Positions 1 through 7,182 of a stretch of 23,359 bases of DNA are shown here, piece after piece. The stretch comes from DASWJQ01 sp964517315. GTDB lineage: Bacteria; Chloroflexota; Anaerolineae; Anaerolineales; E44-bin32. The translations under genes and the position numbers were made by a program. The notes under the pieces were generated by a model, which had not been told where the DNA came from, searched no databases, and saw only the letters and a program-made list of their open reading frames with translations. Position 1 is the stretch's first letter, and each line of letters opens with the position of its first letter. The stretch covers positions 1 to 23,359 of the forward strand of contig CAZFCJ010000056.1 in assembly GCA_964517315.1 (NCBI GenBank), written 5' to 3'.

Positions 1-265
1 ATGCCTTTACTGCTCTCGTGAAACTATGAAGCGTTGCATCTGCTACATCTCTATCTGATACCTTGGCGAGGGATCCGCGAACATGCTTGGAGGTAACTTT
101 GTCGGGGTCATCTACCTCTAGCCAGTCTACAAACTCACCTAGCTTTTGTTCGTAATATTCGATGGTTCGGGGCGACCTTCTAGCCGCTTGTTTTGAGAGG
201 ATGAAATCCTCGAGTACCTCAGAAATCCTCTGCTCACTCGAGGGTAATAGCTGCCAGTTGGACAT
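1..265 (-). CDS. Tyrosine recombinase/integrase, N-terminal part (runs off window)
   Basis: Reading the minus strand from the ATG at 265 gives 88 codons with no stop before the window edge, so the gene is 3'-truncated by the window. The protein begins MSNWQLLPSSEQ and continues with a segment near residues 22-50 (FILSKQAARRSPRTIEYYEQ, then FVDWLEV) that is typical of the SAM-like core-binding domain of phage-type tyrosine recombinases, followed by a VTSKHVRGSLA segment near residue 60. The catalytic R-H-R-Y residues lie in the C-terminal domain outside the window and cannot be checked. An AGGGGTG ribosome-binding site lies about 5 bases upstream of the ATG. The base composition is clearly lower in GC than the rest of the window. 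It lies directly downstream of, and in the same direction as, a tRNA 5' half, which is the usual setting for an integrase of a tRNA-targeting element. Family assignment is from the N-terminal domain only. Confidence 0.75.
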   Translation of the reverse strand, partial: MSNWQLLPSSEQRISEVLEDFILSKQAARRSPRTIEYYEQKLGEFVDWLEVDDPDKVTSKHVRGSLAKVSDRDVADATLHSFTRAVKA

Positions 266-345
266 AGAAACACCCCTGTATCTAGGGTCTATGCCTGCCC
301 GGAGTGGGCTTGGCCCATATATGGGTTTATGGAAATATTCGGGAG
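1..345. mobile_element. End of an integrated element inserted at a tRNA gene
   Basis: The stretch is AT-richer than the rest of the window, encodes an integrase N-terminus, and ends exactly where tRNA similarity breaks off at about 345. A perfect 12-base palindrome CCCATATATGGG lies at 314-325 between the junction and the integrase start and could be a recombinase or excisionase arm site. The other end of the element and the second half of the tRNA should lie left of the window. The element type (prophage, genomic island or ICE) cannot be told from this fragment. Confidence 0.6.
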
Positions 346-386
346 GATTCAAAGTCCGTCGCTCTCATCCGTTGAGCTACGGGCGG
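345..386 (-). tRNA. 5' half of a tRNA-Gln(TTG)-like gene, truncated after the anticodon loop
   Basis: On the minus strand 386-345 reads as an acceptor 5' strand (CCGCCCG), TA at positions 8-9, a D arm (GCTC, loop, GAGC), then an anticodon stem ACGGA, loop CTTTGAA and the start of the 3' stem (TCC). The anticodon would be TTG (Gln). After TCC the pairing stops (TC instead of GT), and no variable loop, GTTCRA T-loop or matching CGGGCGG acceptor strand is found in the next 60 bases. The gene is therefore a 5' remnant rather than a complete tRNA, probably an attachment-site junction. The acceptor start is one base uncertain. Confidence 0.6.
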
Positions 387-394
387 ATCAAACG

Positions 395-714
395 CATTCT
401 ACCCCGGGCGCACCAGAACCGTACAGGCGTCGGCCACGGTCGTGGCCACTTTGCGAGGAATGCGGTGAGCGGCTCGATCCTCGCCCCGGGTTTGCAGCGG
501 AAAGAAGTGACGTTCTTCACAAATCCGGCGGCGTTCGTCACCGGTCCAAGATGGATGTTTCTCGGTAAACTGAGGGCGAATCTGATTCCGGCGAGGGCGA
601 GCGATCCCTCGCTTTCTAACCGCGGTCCGGGACCGCTTTGGAAGCAGCAAACGACGAGCTCGACTGGAATGGTGATGCTTTCCGTCGCCGTCCGGCTCGA
701 AGGGGGGAGAACCC
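395..714. other. Gap between tRNA remnant and ZIP gene
   Basis: No convincing gene is seen in this 320-base stretch. It holds several short dyads: GGCCACG-GT-CGTGGCC near 435-450, GCGAGG/CCTCGC near 593-615, and GCGGTCC/GGACCGC near 622-637. They may belong to a leader of the downstream metal transporter, but no known riboswitch consensus was recognised. Long antisense and overlapping reading frames here are products of high GC. Confidence 0.4.
396..401 (-). promoter_or_regulatory. -10 element of the tRNA promoter
   Basis: The minus strand carries TAGAAT (5/6 match to TATAAT) ending 9 bases before the tRNA-like 5' end, which is the expected spacing for a tRNA promoter. No good -35 is visible. 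If active, transcription would run through the tRNA half and into the integrase gene. Confidence 0.4.
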
Positions 715-1452
715 ATGATCACGACAGGTGTGGGCACCGTCGCGCTGGCCGCGGCGCTGACCGCGCTGGCCACCGGACTCGGTGCCGTTCCATTCCTTCT
801 CGCCGAGGGCCTCAGCCGACGTTGGCTGTCTCTGGCCAACGCGGTCGCCGGCGGCCTGATGCTTGGCGCGAGCCACGGGCTGATCCAGGAGGGGTTCGTC
901 TACAGCGACTACCGCACCATCGCAGGGGTGCTGGTGGGAGTGGGGTTCATCGCAGCGGCGGAGAAGCTGCTGGGTGGCCAGCGCGGTTTCCATGTGGGAG
1001 AGCTGCGCGGCGCCGACGCGCTCAAAATGCTGATGGTTGTGGGCGTAATGACCGTTCATTCCTTCGCCGAAGGGGTCGGCGTCGGCGTGTCGTTCGGCGG
1101 CGGAGCGGACCTGGGGGGCCTCATCACCGTCGCCATCGCGGTGCACAACATCCCCGAAGGTCTGGCCATCAGCCTCGTGCTCGTACCGCGGGGCACGTCC
1201 GCGTGGCGCGCCGCCGGTTGGAGCGTCTTCTCGAGCGTGCCGCAGCCGTTGATGGCCGTCCCCGCCTACCTGCTCGTGACGATCTTTCGACCGTTCCTGC
1301 CGTTCGGCCTCGGCCTGGCCGGTGGGGCCATGATCTGGATGGTGGTCGCCGAGCTGATCCCGGACGCGCTCGAAGAGAGCTCGGCCGCGCTGGTGGCCAC
1401 CGTGCTCAGCGTGGCGTTCGGGGCGATGCTGACCTTCCAATCCTTACTGTAG
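715..1452 (+). CDS. ZIP-family divalent metal transporter
   Basis: This 245-residue, strongly hydrophobic protein with about eight membrane spans belongs to the ZIP family, which imports Zn, Fe or Mn (some GufA-type members have other substrates). The family signatures are present: HSFAEGVGVG at residues 115-124 and HNIPEGLAIS at 144-153 supply the His/Glu/Asn ligands of the binuclear metal site in TM4 and TM5, and a third acidic segment, AELIPDALEE, lies at 212-221. The length is normal for bacterial ZupT/GufA-like members. The ATG at 715 follows a very strong ribosome-binding site, AGGGGGGAG, 5-6 bases upstream, which fixes the start. The gene stands alone: upstream is a 320-base gap and a mobile-element end, and downstream a 377-base gap. 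The metal cannot be deduced from sequence, and no Zur or Fur box was recognised. Confidence 0.93.
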   Translation: MITTGVGTVALAAALTALATGLGAVPFLLAEGLSRRWLSLANAVAGGLMLGASHGLIQEGFVYSDYRTIAGVLVGVGFIAAAEKLLGGQRGFHVGELRGADALKMLMVVGVMTVHSFAEGVGVGVSFGGGADLGGLITVAIAVHNIPEGLAISLVLVPRGTSAWRAAGWSVFSSVPQPLMAVPAYLLVTIFRPFLPFGLGLAGGAMIWMVVAELIPDALEESSAALVATVLSVAFGAMLTFQSLL

Positions 1453-1829
1453 ACCTGCGGCCGCATTCTTCCAACCCACCCGTCCTTTCCAATGCGGGGC
1501 CATGCCGGCGCCGCGGCCGGGCAAGTGTCCGGCGCTGTGCGCCCGACGACGAGCGGCAATAGACACGCGGCCCCACCGGTCAACACTCCCAGCGCTGCGA
1601 CCTCTCCGACCGTCTCCAGCGCCCTGGACGAAACGAACGGAGGGGGGGCTCCCCCGCCCGCCCGTCGCGTAACGGACGCACTAGCATAGGAGCCGGTGCT
1701 CCGGAGGAGGGTGACAGGGGCCAGGCGTCGGGTACGAATCCATGACGTAAGCTGTAGGGTCTATGTAAGCCGGTTTAACGGCGAGGTGCAGTAGGGTGGA
1801 ATAGAGGACATCCCACTTCAGGAGCCCGC
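1453..1829. other. Gap after ZIP gene
   Basis: Nothing gene-like is supported in most of this stretch. Short open frames (for example 1492-1689 plus) are low-complexity Ala/Pro/Arg runs without ribosome-binding sites. A G-run/C-run inverted tract lies near 1640-1660 and a 5-bp hairpin GGAGC-CGGT-GCTCC at 1689-1702. No terminator with a T-run was found after the ZIP gene. Confidence 0.35.
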
Positions 1830-1976
1830 ATGCCGCTCTGGATCCGTCAGTTGCTCAGCGCGTTGGTCGAGCCTACCCTCTGGGTTCTGCTGCCGATACT
1901 GGGTTTTCAGCTGCTGGCGGATCGTTACGATCGCAGTAGGGCGCCGGAGTCGAAGCAGAATACGCGCCGGCGCTGA
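1830..1976 (+). CDS. Possible small single-span membrane protein (48 aa)
   Basis: The ATG at 1830 is preceded by AGGAG with 6-base spacing (AGGAGCCCGCATG), a good ribosome-binding site. The 48-residue product begins MPLWIRQLLS, has one hydrophobic helix around residues 17-30 (LWVLLPILGFQLLA) and ends in a strongly basic tail, KQNTRRR, before TGA. That layout suits a small inner-membrane peptide with its positive end in the cytoplasm. No family is recognised and no function is proposed. It sits alone between the ZIP gene and the convergent TadG-like gene. Chance occurrence cannot be excluded in such GC-rich DNA, but the site plus the coherent helix make it more likely real than the surrounding frames. 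Confidence 0.45.
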   Translation: MPLWIRQLLSALVEPTLWVLLPILGFQLLADRYDRSRAPESKQNTRRR

Positions 1977-2038
1977 CCCCCGCCGGTTCGAAGTCCACCG
2001 CACCCCAATTTATGACAACCTGAGGACTTTGGGTCGAA

Positions 2039-3262
2039 CTATTCGGCCATGCCCACCGAGGGAGGGCGCAGCTTGAGGTACGCAGGCTCGTGGCGGATCT
2101 GAATGGCCGACCCGGCGTGCTGAATCGTGTGGCCGAACAATCCGCCGCGGATCCCCACCGTGGTTGCTCCATCCAGTGATATTGCCCCCTCCGGCGCGAA
2201 GATCGTTCCGGCCCACGCGTGTCGGCTGCCGGCCAGTCGGATAACGGGTGCGCTGCAGCGGGCCCGGCCGGCCCGTTCCATGGCGCTGAACAGAAGCAGT
2301 CCATCCATGTACGGGAAAAGGTTGTGCTCGTTGCCGCTGAGCGAAATCTGGCCGCGTGCCACAAGGCTTACCCCCTCGCCGATCAACGGGCTGGACCGGA
2401 TGTCAATGTCGCCGGCGGCGTAGTAAAGTCCAGGTGCAAGATGACCGGTCCCGGTGTCAAGACGGCCGCGGTCCGCCAACCAGCGGGCGTCGATGGACCC
2501 GGAACTGGAGGTGTAGCGTCCCTCAGCGGCGGCCAGAGCTGCCGCCGCGCCGCCTGGCGCGTAGTCCTGCAGCTTGTAATCCAGCGGAAGGGGCTGGCGG
2601 TCGACCTGATGGGGGTTGTCAGGGGGTCCAGGGACGAAGTCAACCCGGTCTTCCGGAGCCTCGATGCCCTGCACAAACGTTACGGCCCCCTCAATCCGGT
2701 TCATGCCTCCCGCAATCCGCAGGTCACGGTTGGTATGCACGCCGCCTTCCACAACTGCGTTGCTGCCGGACCACTCGACGGTGTTCTGGCAGCTCGCTGA
2801 ATTGCCGAACAGCGCGGCGCTGCTCCCGACGCGGTGGAACTGACAGAACGCCGTCGCGTGAGCGGTCGTTTCAAGCGGACCTGCATAGAACAAGCGGATC
2901 AGTGAGCCGATCGTGCGCACCCGCACCGAGACGGCGATGTAGTCGGGATCCCCCTGGTGGGGTCCGGCGGCCGGGGGGTGGTTCACGATCACAGCCGAGG
3001 GTTCGGCCGCGATGTCGACACCGTTGTCGGCGGCCCGCTGGAGCGCAGGATCGACCGGATTGCGCCCGTCACACAGCGCCAATGCGCCGGCCAATGCGGC
3101 TCCATCGGCCGCGCCCTGGGCCGTGCGCCGGTCGATGAACACCCGCATACCGTCCACGCTGAAGGCGGCGATGAACAGGAAGAGCAGGATGAGCAGCAGA
3201 AGGATGATGCTCGTCTGTCCGGACTCGTCGGGCCGGAACTCCAAATCGAGCCTTGTTCGCAA
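2039..3262 (-). CDS. TadG-like membrane-anchored protein (Flp-pilus type N-terminus)
   Basis: The 407-residue protein has one membrane span at about residues 17-35 (SIILLLLILLFLFIAAFS) followed by VDGMRVFIDRRTAQGAADGAALAGALALC (36-64). This is the hallmark of the TadE/TadG-like N-terminal domain, in which a pilin-like hydrophobic helix precedes an Asp/Arg and Ala-rich stretch. The rest (about 110-400) is an extracytoplasmic domain rich in short Gly/Ala turns (GGVHTNRDLRIAGGMNRIEGAV, APGLYYAAGDIDIRS, GTIFAPEGAISLDGA), suggesting a repetitive beta-helix-like fold. The start is uncertain. The frame opens after a stop at 3304; TTG at 3262 has a GGAGG only one base away, and a second TTG at codon 7 has AAGG 6 bases upstream. 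No other tad/flp genes are nearby, so it is an orphan relative to canonical Tad loci. Its role in a pilus or envelope is inferred from the N-terminus only. Confidence 0.7.
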   Translation of the reverse strand: MRTRLDLEFRPDESGQTSIILLLLILLFLFIAAFSVDGMRVFIDRRTAQGAADGAALAGALALCDGRNPVDPALQRAADNGVDIAAEPSAVIVNHPPAAGPHQGDPDYIAVSVRVRTIGSLIRLFYAGPLETTAHATAFCQFHRVGSSAALFGNSASCQNTVEWSGSNAVVEGGVHTNRDLRIAGGMNRIEGAVTFVQGIEAPEDRVDFVPGPPDNPHQVDRQPLPLDYKLQDYAPGGAAAALAAAEGRYTSSSGSIDARWLADRGRLDTGTGHLAPGLYYAAGDIDIRSSPLIGEGVSLVARGQISLSGNEHNLFPYMDGLLLFSAMERAGRARCSAPVIRLAGSRHAWAGTIFAPEGAISLDGATTVGIRGGLFGHTIQHAGSAIQIRHEPAYLKLRPPSVGMAE

Positions 3263-3318
3263 GCCTCCGCCTCGCGGTGTCCGTACGGGAGAGGGTCTAA
3301 GTCAACGATGATGCCTGC

Positions 3319-3345
3319 CTTCACCTCAGTCTAGCGGAGGTGAAG
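3319..3345. repeat. Perfect 9-bp inverted repeat between divergent genes
   Basis: CTTCACCTC (3319-3327) and GAGGTGAAG (3337-3345) are perfect reverse complements separated by 9 bases. The dyad lies between the divergent TadG-like gene and the P450 gene and upstream of both starts, so an operator is possible. It has no T-run on either strand, which argues against a terminator. Confidence 0.5.
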
Positions 3346-3467
3346 CGGGGGTCAGCTTGCGACCGACCTACAAACCTGGACTTTAAAGGCCGTCTGACAA
3401 CTCATCCATGACCGGCCGCTTGCTGCGAAGGCTGACACTACGATAGGTGCGGAATTTCGGCCTTGGG

Positions 3468-3496
3468 TGGACAAACGCGATTCGGGCGCTTAGACT
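3468..3496 (+). promoter_or_regulatory. Candidate sigma70-type promoter for the P450 unit
   Basis: TGGACA (3468-3473, 5/6 to TTGACA), a 17-base spacer and TAGACT (3491-3496, 4/6 to TATAAT) lie about 20 bases upstream of the P450 start codon. Transcription would begin near 3503, just ahead of the ribosome-binding site. Prediction from consensus only. Confidence 0.4.
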
Positions 3497-3516
3497 TCGT
3501 GGGGGAGGAGGGTTGA

Positions 3517-4866
3517 ATGACGGACAGGATACCGAAAGTACCTTCGGAGAACTGGCTCCTCGGTGATCTGCGCGCCTTTCAGCAGCGCCCGCTCGAAACC
3601 ATCGAGCGCGCCCGAGCGTACGGCGACCTGGTTCGATGGCGCTTCGGGCCGTTCTGGTTCAATCAGGCCAATCATCCCGACCTGGTGCACGAAATTCTGG
3701 TCACCCGGGCGGACTCGTTCGGCAAGACCGCCCGCAACAGAGAGGTGTTCGGCCAAGTCCTCGGTGAGGGTCTGCTGGTGAGCGGGGGCGATTACTGGCG
3801 CCGCCAGCGCCGCTTGGTCCAACCCGCGTTCCACCGCAAGCGGATCGAATCGTATGGGGATGTCATGGTCGAGTACACGCAGCGGATGCTGGACCGTTGG
3901 CAGGAGGGCGCCGAAATTGATCTGGGGCGGGAGATGATGCAGCTCACGCTGGGGATCGTGTCGAAGACATTGTTTGATGCGGAATTGGAGGATGAGGTCT
4001 ACCAGCGCGTCGACCGGGCGATGGGGGTCGTGCTGGAGAAGGCCAACGATCGCTTCAGCCGGGTATTCGCTCTCCCCCCCTGGCTGCCGATCCCCAGCCA
4101 CCGCGCCGCCCAGCGCGCAGTTCGCGAGCTCGATGAGATCCTCATGCAGATTATCGAGGAGCGGCGCCGGCAGGGGAGGGACGCCGGCGATCTGCTTTCC
4201 ATGCTGTTGCTGGCCCAATCGCAAGGCGACGGAATGAGCGACCGCCAGGTGCGCGACGAGGCGATGACCCTGTTTCTGGCTGGCCATGAGACCACGGCCA
4301 ACGCGCTGACCTGGACGTGGACGCTGCTGGCCCGGCACCCGGATGTGGAGGCCCGACTGCGCCGCGAGGTTCACAGGACGCTCGCTGGGAGGCCGCCGAC
4401 CGTCGAGGACCTCGAGGCGCTGGAGTACACGGATGGGGTGATACAGGAGTCTATGCGCCTGTATCCGCCGGCGTGGATCATCGCCCGCCAGGCGCGCGAG
4501 CCGGTGCAGATCGGCCGCTATGAGCTGGACGAGGGTTCGATCGTGTTCATCAGCCAATGGGGGCTGCACCGCGACGAGCGCTTCTTCGAATCCGCCTCCA
4601 GGTTCCGCCCAGGACGGTTCTCGCCCGACAACGACGAAATCCCCCGCTACGCGTATATCCCGTTTGGTGGAGGGCCCCGCGTCTGCATCGGAAATAATTT
4701 CGCGCTGATGGAAGCCCGCCTCGTTCTGGCGACCATGATCCAGTCGGTCAGACTGGAGATGGAACCGGATCAGGATCTGACTCCGGAGCCTCAGGTCACG
4801 CTGCGTCCTCGCCACCGCATCCGCATGCGAGTGCGCCGGGATCATCCTGCTTTGGAGCCCGCCTAA
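3517..4866 (+). CDS. Cytochrome P450
   Basis: The 449-residue protein is a complete soluble bacterial cytochrome P450, a haem-thiolate monooxygenase that uses O2 and electrons from a partner redox system. Landmarks are in order: a C-helix WRRQRR (94-99) for haem propionate contact, an I-helix AGHETT (255-260) with the oxygen-activating acid-Thr pair, the K-helix ExxR (E311, R314), and the haem loop FGGGPRVCIG (383-392) with Cys390 as the axial ligand. No N-terminal membrane anchor is present. The ATG follows AGGAGG with 5-base spacing. No ferredoxin, reductase or biosynthetic gene cluster lies alongside, so electrons must come from elsewhere and the substrate is unknown. The next gene, a membrane protein, starts 32 bases downstream on the same strand and is probably co-transcribed, hinting at a membrane-transported substrate or product (inference). 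The enzyme class is certain, the subfamily is not. Confidence 0.96.
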   Translation: MTDRIPKVPSENWLLGDLRAFQQRPLETIERARAYGDLVRWRFGPFWFNQANHPDLVHEILVTRADSFGKTARNREVFGQVLGEGLLVSGGDYWRRQRRLVQPAFHRKRIESYGDVMVEYTQRMLDRWQEGAEIDLGREMMQLTLGIVSKTLFDAELEDEVYQRVDRAMGVVLEKANDRFSRVFALPPWLPIPSHRAAQRAVRELDEILMQIIEERRRQGRDAGDLLSMLLLAQSQGDGMSDRQVRDEAMTLFLAGHETTANALTWTWTLLARHPDVEARLRREVHRTLAGRPPTVEDLEALEYTDGVIQESMRLYPPAWIIARQAREPVQIGRYELDEGSIVFISQWGLHRDERFFESASRFRPGRFSPDNDEIPRYAYIPFGGGPRVCIGNNFALMEARLVLATMIQSVRLEMEPDQDLTPEPQVTLRPRHRIRMRVRRDHPALEPA

Positions 4867-4898
4867 CTCCCCCCCAATCCGCCCTAGATCGCGAGGCA

Positions 4899-6296
4899 AT
4901 GCCCGTGTCCGAACCCGCCGCCACAACCGCATCCCGACCGCCGTCCGGGACGGTATCGTTGGGGCGCATCTTCCGCGCCTGGTGGCCGCTGGCGGCCAGT
5001 TGGCTTCTGATGGCGGTCGAACTCCCGCTCGTAAGCGCCGTCGTGGCGAGACTGCCGACCCCCGAGATCAGTCTGGCGGCGTGGGGTGGCGTGATCTTTC
5101 CGATCGCTCTTTTGATCGAGTCGCCAATCATTATGCTGCTTGCGGCGTCGACCGCGCTGAGCCGCAACGAGCAGAACTTCCGCAAGGTTCGCCGCTTCAT
5201 GATGTGGACCGGCGGCGCGTTAACAGCGCTGCACGTGGCGGTGGCGTTCACGCCCCTTTATGACTTCGTCGTGGGCGGCATCATCGGTGCGCCGCCCGAG
5301 ATCCACGGCCCGGCCCGAATCGGGCTGCAGCTTATGACGCCGTGGACCTGGTCGATCGCCTACCGTCGCTTCCACCAGGGGCTGCTGATCCGGTTCGATC
5401 ATTCGGATGCTGTCGGCATCGGAACGGCCGTGCGTCTCACGGCCGACGCCAGCGTCCTGGGTGCCGGGCTGCTGATCGGCACGGTTCCCGGGGTCGTGGT
5501 GGCCGGCGTGGCGGTGGCGAGCGGCGTGATCGCCGAGGCCGCCTACGCGGGTTTCAGGGCGCGGCCGGTGATCCGGCATGAACTCCCGGAGGAGCCGCCT
5601 CCGGACGAGCCGCTCACTCTGCCCGATTTCCTCTCCTTTTACACGCCGCTGGCGCTGACTTCTCTTCTGACATTGCTGATCCAACCCATGGGCAGTGCTG
5701 CGCTCAGCCGCATGCCCGACGCGCTGGCCTCGCTGGCGGTATGGCCGGTTATCAACGGACTGGTGTTCATGACCCGCAGTATGGGTATGGCTTACAACGA
5801 GGTGGTGGTGGCGATGTTGGACGAGCGCGGCTCGGTCGAGAACCTCAGGCGCTTTACATTGATCCTCTCAGGAGCGACGACCGCGCTGCTCGTGTTGATT
5901 GCCGCGACGCCGCTGTCGGAATTTTGGTTTGGCGTGATTTCCGGATTGCCGCCGCATCTGGCCGAGCTGGGCACACGGGCGCTGTGGTACGCGCTGCCGA
6001 TGCCGGGACTCGTCGTCTTTCACAGCTGGTATCAGGGTGCGCTGGTCAACAGCCGGCGCACTCGCGCCGTGACCGAATCCGTCGGATTGGGGCTGCTGAT
6101 CAGCGGGCTGGTGCTCGCGTGGGGCGTCGCGGCGCAGACGACGGTTGGACTGTTCGTGGTCTGGCTGGCGTTCGACGCCGGCGCCGCGGTGCGGATGGGT
6201 TGGTTGTGGCTGCGCAGCCGGGCGACGATGCGCGCAGTGCGCTCGCGCGACGGCGAGCCCGCGCCGTTGGCGGGGTGGGGGACGGGGAATTGGTAG
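4899..6296 (+). CDS. MOP/MATE-superfamily-like membrane protein, ANKH-type
   Basis: The 465-residue polytopic protein has about 12 hydrophobic spans arranged as two similar halves. The N-half stretch at about 95-165 (RKVRRFMMWTGG, TPLYDFVVGGIIG, RRFHQGLLI) matches the C-half stretch at about 314-384 (ENLRRFTLILSG, TPLSEFWFGVISG, HSWYQGALV) in order and spacing. Such twofold duplication is characteristic of the MOP flippase/exporter superfamily (MATE, MurJ, Wzx). The RLP-SLA-SPI style of the N-terminus resembles bacterial relatives of the progressive ankylosis protein ANKH, a guess from memory. The ATG at 4899 has GAGG only 3 bases away, while a GTG at 4905 has the same GAGG at a better 8 to 9 bases, so the true start may be 4905. 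It lies 32 bases after the P450 and probably shares its transcript. The substrate is unknown, and a link to P450 chemistry is only inferred. Confidence 0.65.
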   Translation: MPVSEPAATTASRPPSGTVSLGRIFRAWWPLAASWLLMAVELPLVSAVVARLPTPEISLAAWGGVIFPIALLIESPIIMLLAASTALSRNEQNFRKVRRFMMWTGGALTALHVAVAFTPLYDFVVGGIIGAPPEIHGPARIGLQLMTPWTWSIAYRRFHQGLLIRFDHSDAVGIGTAVRLTADASVLGAGLLIGTVPGVVVAGVAVASGVIAEAAYAGFRARPVIRHELPEEPPPDEPLTLPDFLSFYTPLALTSLLTLLIQPMGSAALSRMPDALASLAVWPVINGLVFMTRSMGMAYNEVVVAMLDERGSVENLRRFTLILSGATTALLVLIAATPLSEFWFGVISGLPPHLAELGTRALWYALPMPGLVVFHSWYQGALVNSRRTRAVTESVGLGLLISGLVLAWGVAAQTTVGLFVVWLAFDAGAAVRMGWLWLRSRATMRAVRSRDGEPAPLAGWGTGNW

Positions 6297-6603
6297 GACC
6301 CACGGGGGAACAATGGGCAAAAAATCTGAACACAGAGCGCCGGGCGAGAATGGCTGCCGGCGTCAAGCCGCGAGCCACGAGCTGCAAACATCTAGCTGAT
6401 GGGTACCAAGCATCATCGACGTCGATGAACACTGAACCCTTTATGGCGACGTAGCTTGCTGCGACGCCACGAAGTTTGTGGACCGCCCAACCCGAGTTTG
6501 CTCAGCCGACGGCCTTCAGCTTACAGATCTTAGCCACCGAACACCCGTGTCTTCTTCCATAGGGGCGAACCTCGTGTTCGCCCCTGGTCTGTTGCCCGGT
6601 TCG
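6297..6603. other. Gap between convergent P450 unit and methyltransferase
   Basis: No gene is supported in these 307 bases. The sequence looks like decayed repeat material: the 11-mer CCCTTTATGGC at 6437-6447 recurs at 8217-8227 beside the dispersed hairpin repeats. A strong inverted repeat closes the gap at 6561-6585. No intrinsic terminator with a T-run was found for either flanking gene. Confidence 0.4.
6561..6585. repeat. Perfect 10-bp inverted repeat (AGGGGCGAAC type)
   Basis: AGGGGCGAAC (6561-6570) and GTTCGCCCCT (6576-6585) form a perfect 10-bp stem with a 5-base loop, 19 bases beyond the methyltransferase stop codon. It has no T-run. It could act as a Rho-independent-like barrier or a 3' mRNA-stabilising hairpin for the convergent transcripts, or be a mobile REP-like unit. 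My recollection is that similar GGGGCGA hairpins are common between genes in environmental genomes, but this is unverified. Confidence 0.6.
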
Positions 6604-7182
6604 TCAAGGGAGGCGAGCCTGGACGGCGACCATCTCGCCCAGATAGGAAGAGCGCGTCCGTGCCGCGACGGTGGCATCGCGCAAGCCGAGCCGTGTCAGC
6701 CGTCCCAACCACGCCCGCGCGCGGTGTGGATGCGGCACCGCGCCCGTGCCCCGCTCGGCGTTGTACTCGACGATGACCAGCCGACCGCCGGGCCGCACGG
6801 ATTTCGCGATCCCTGCCAGAACAGAGTCCTTTTCGCGGTCAGGCACAAAGTGGAGCGCGTTCGCAGCCAGCGCTCCGTCCAGGCGGGTCATGGACAGCGG
6901 AGCGGTGAAGTCGGCCTGCAGCGCCGCAATACGGCCGCCAAGCCCCCAGCGCCCGATGTTTTGAACGAGGGAGGCGAGCGCGCGTCGATCGCGGTCAAGT
7001 CCGATCACCAGAGACTCCGTGCCCAGCAGCGCGGCCAGGACCGCGGTGAACACGCCGTCACCGCAGCCCAGGTCCGCCCAGATGCCGCCGGCCGGAATGT
7101 CACATGGGGGGAGCAGCGCCAGCGGCTTGCCGAACCGACGCTTTTGGGCGTTCGGAATGCGGTCGAGGAAAGCAGGCTGCAA
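6604..7182 (-). CDS. SAM-dependent class I methyltransferase
   Basis: The 192-residue protein has a compact Rossmann-fold methyltransferase pattern. Motif I is DLGCGDG at 37-43, binding S-adenosylmethionine; the acidic residue after strand 2 is D63 (GLDRD); motif II is at about D91 (ADFTAPL); the post-motif stretch is LDGALAANALHFV (101-113); and motif III is PGGRLVIVEY (131-140). This UbiE/ArsM-like arrangement suggests a small-molecule acceptor, which is unknown. The apparent start is TTG at 7182; the open frame continues upstream to a stop near 7225 with no ATG, GTG or TTG at good spacing, so a slightly longer N-terminus (ending EGCARPLQPAF) is possible. It is divergent from the phosphogluconolactonase gene, with only about 98 bases between starts, so their promoters overlap. 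No functional link to that gene is evident. Confidence 0.82.
   Translation of the reverse strand: MQPAFLDRIPNAQKRRFGKPLALLPPCDIPAGGIWADLGCGDGVFTAVLAALLGTESLVIGLDRDRRALASLVQNIGRWGLGGRIAALQADFTAPLSMTRLDGALAANALHFVPDREKDSVLAGIAKSVRPGGRLVIVEYNAERGTGAVPHPHRARAWLGRLTRLGLRDATVAARTRSSYLGEMVAVQARLP

Noticed and set aside
399..1440. Minus-strand open frames opposite the ZIP gene (399-839, 616-1440)
   Set aside because: They are antisense shadows of a well-supported gene with His/Gln/Arg-rich, non-globular composition.
162..1562. Long plus-strand open frame across the ZIP gene
   Set aside because: It overlaps the ZIP gene in another frame, crosses the tRNA remnant, has an Arg/Gly-rich composition, and no family motif.
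3490..4932. 480-residue minus-strand frame opposite the P450
   Set aside because: It mirrors the P450 gene almost end to end; the P450 motifs and ribosome-binding site are decisive for the plus strand.
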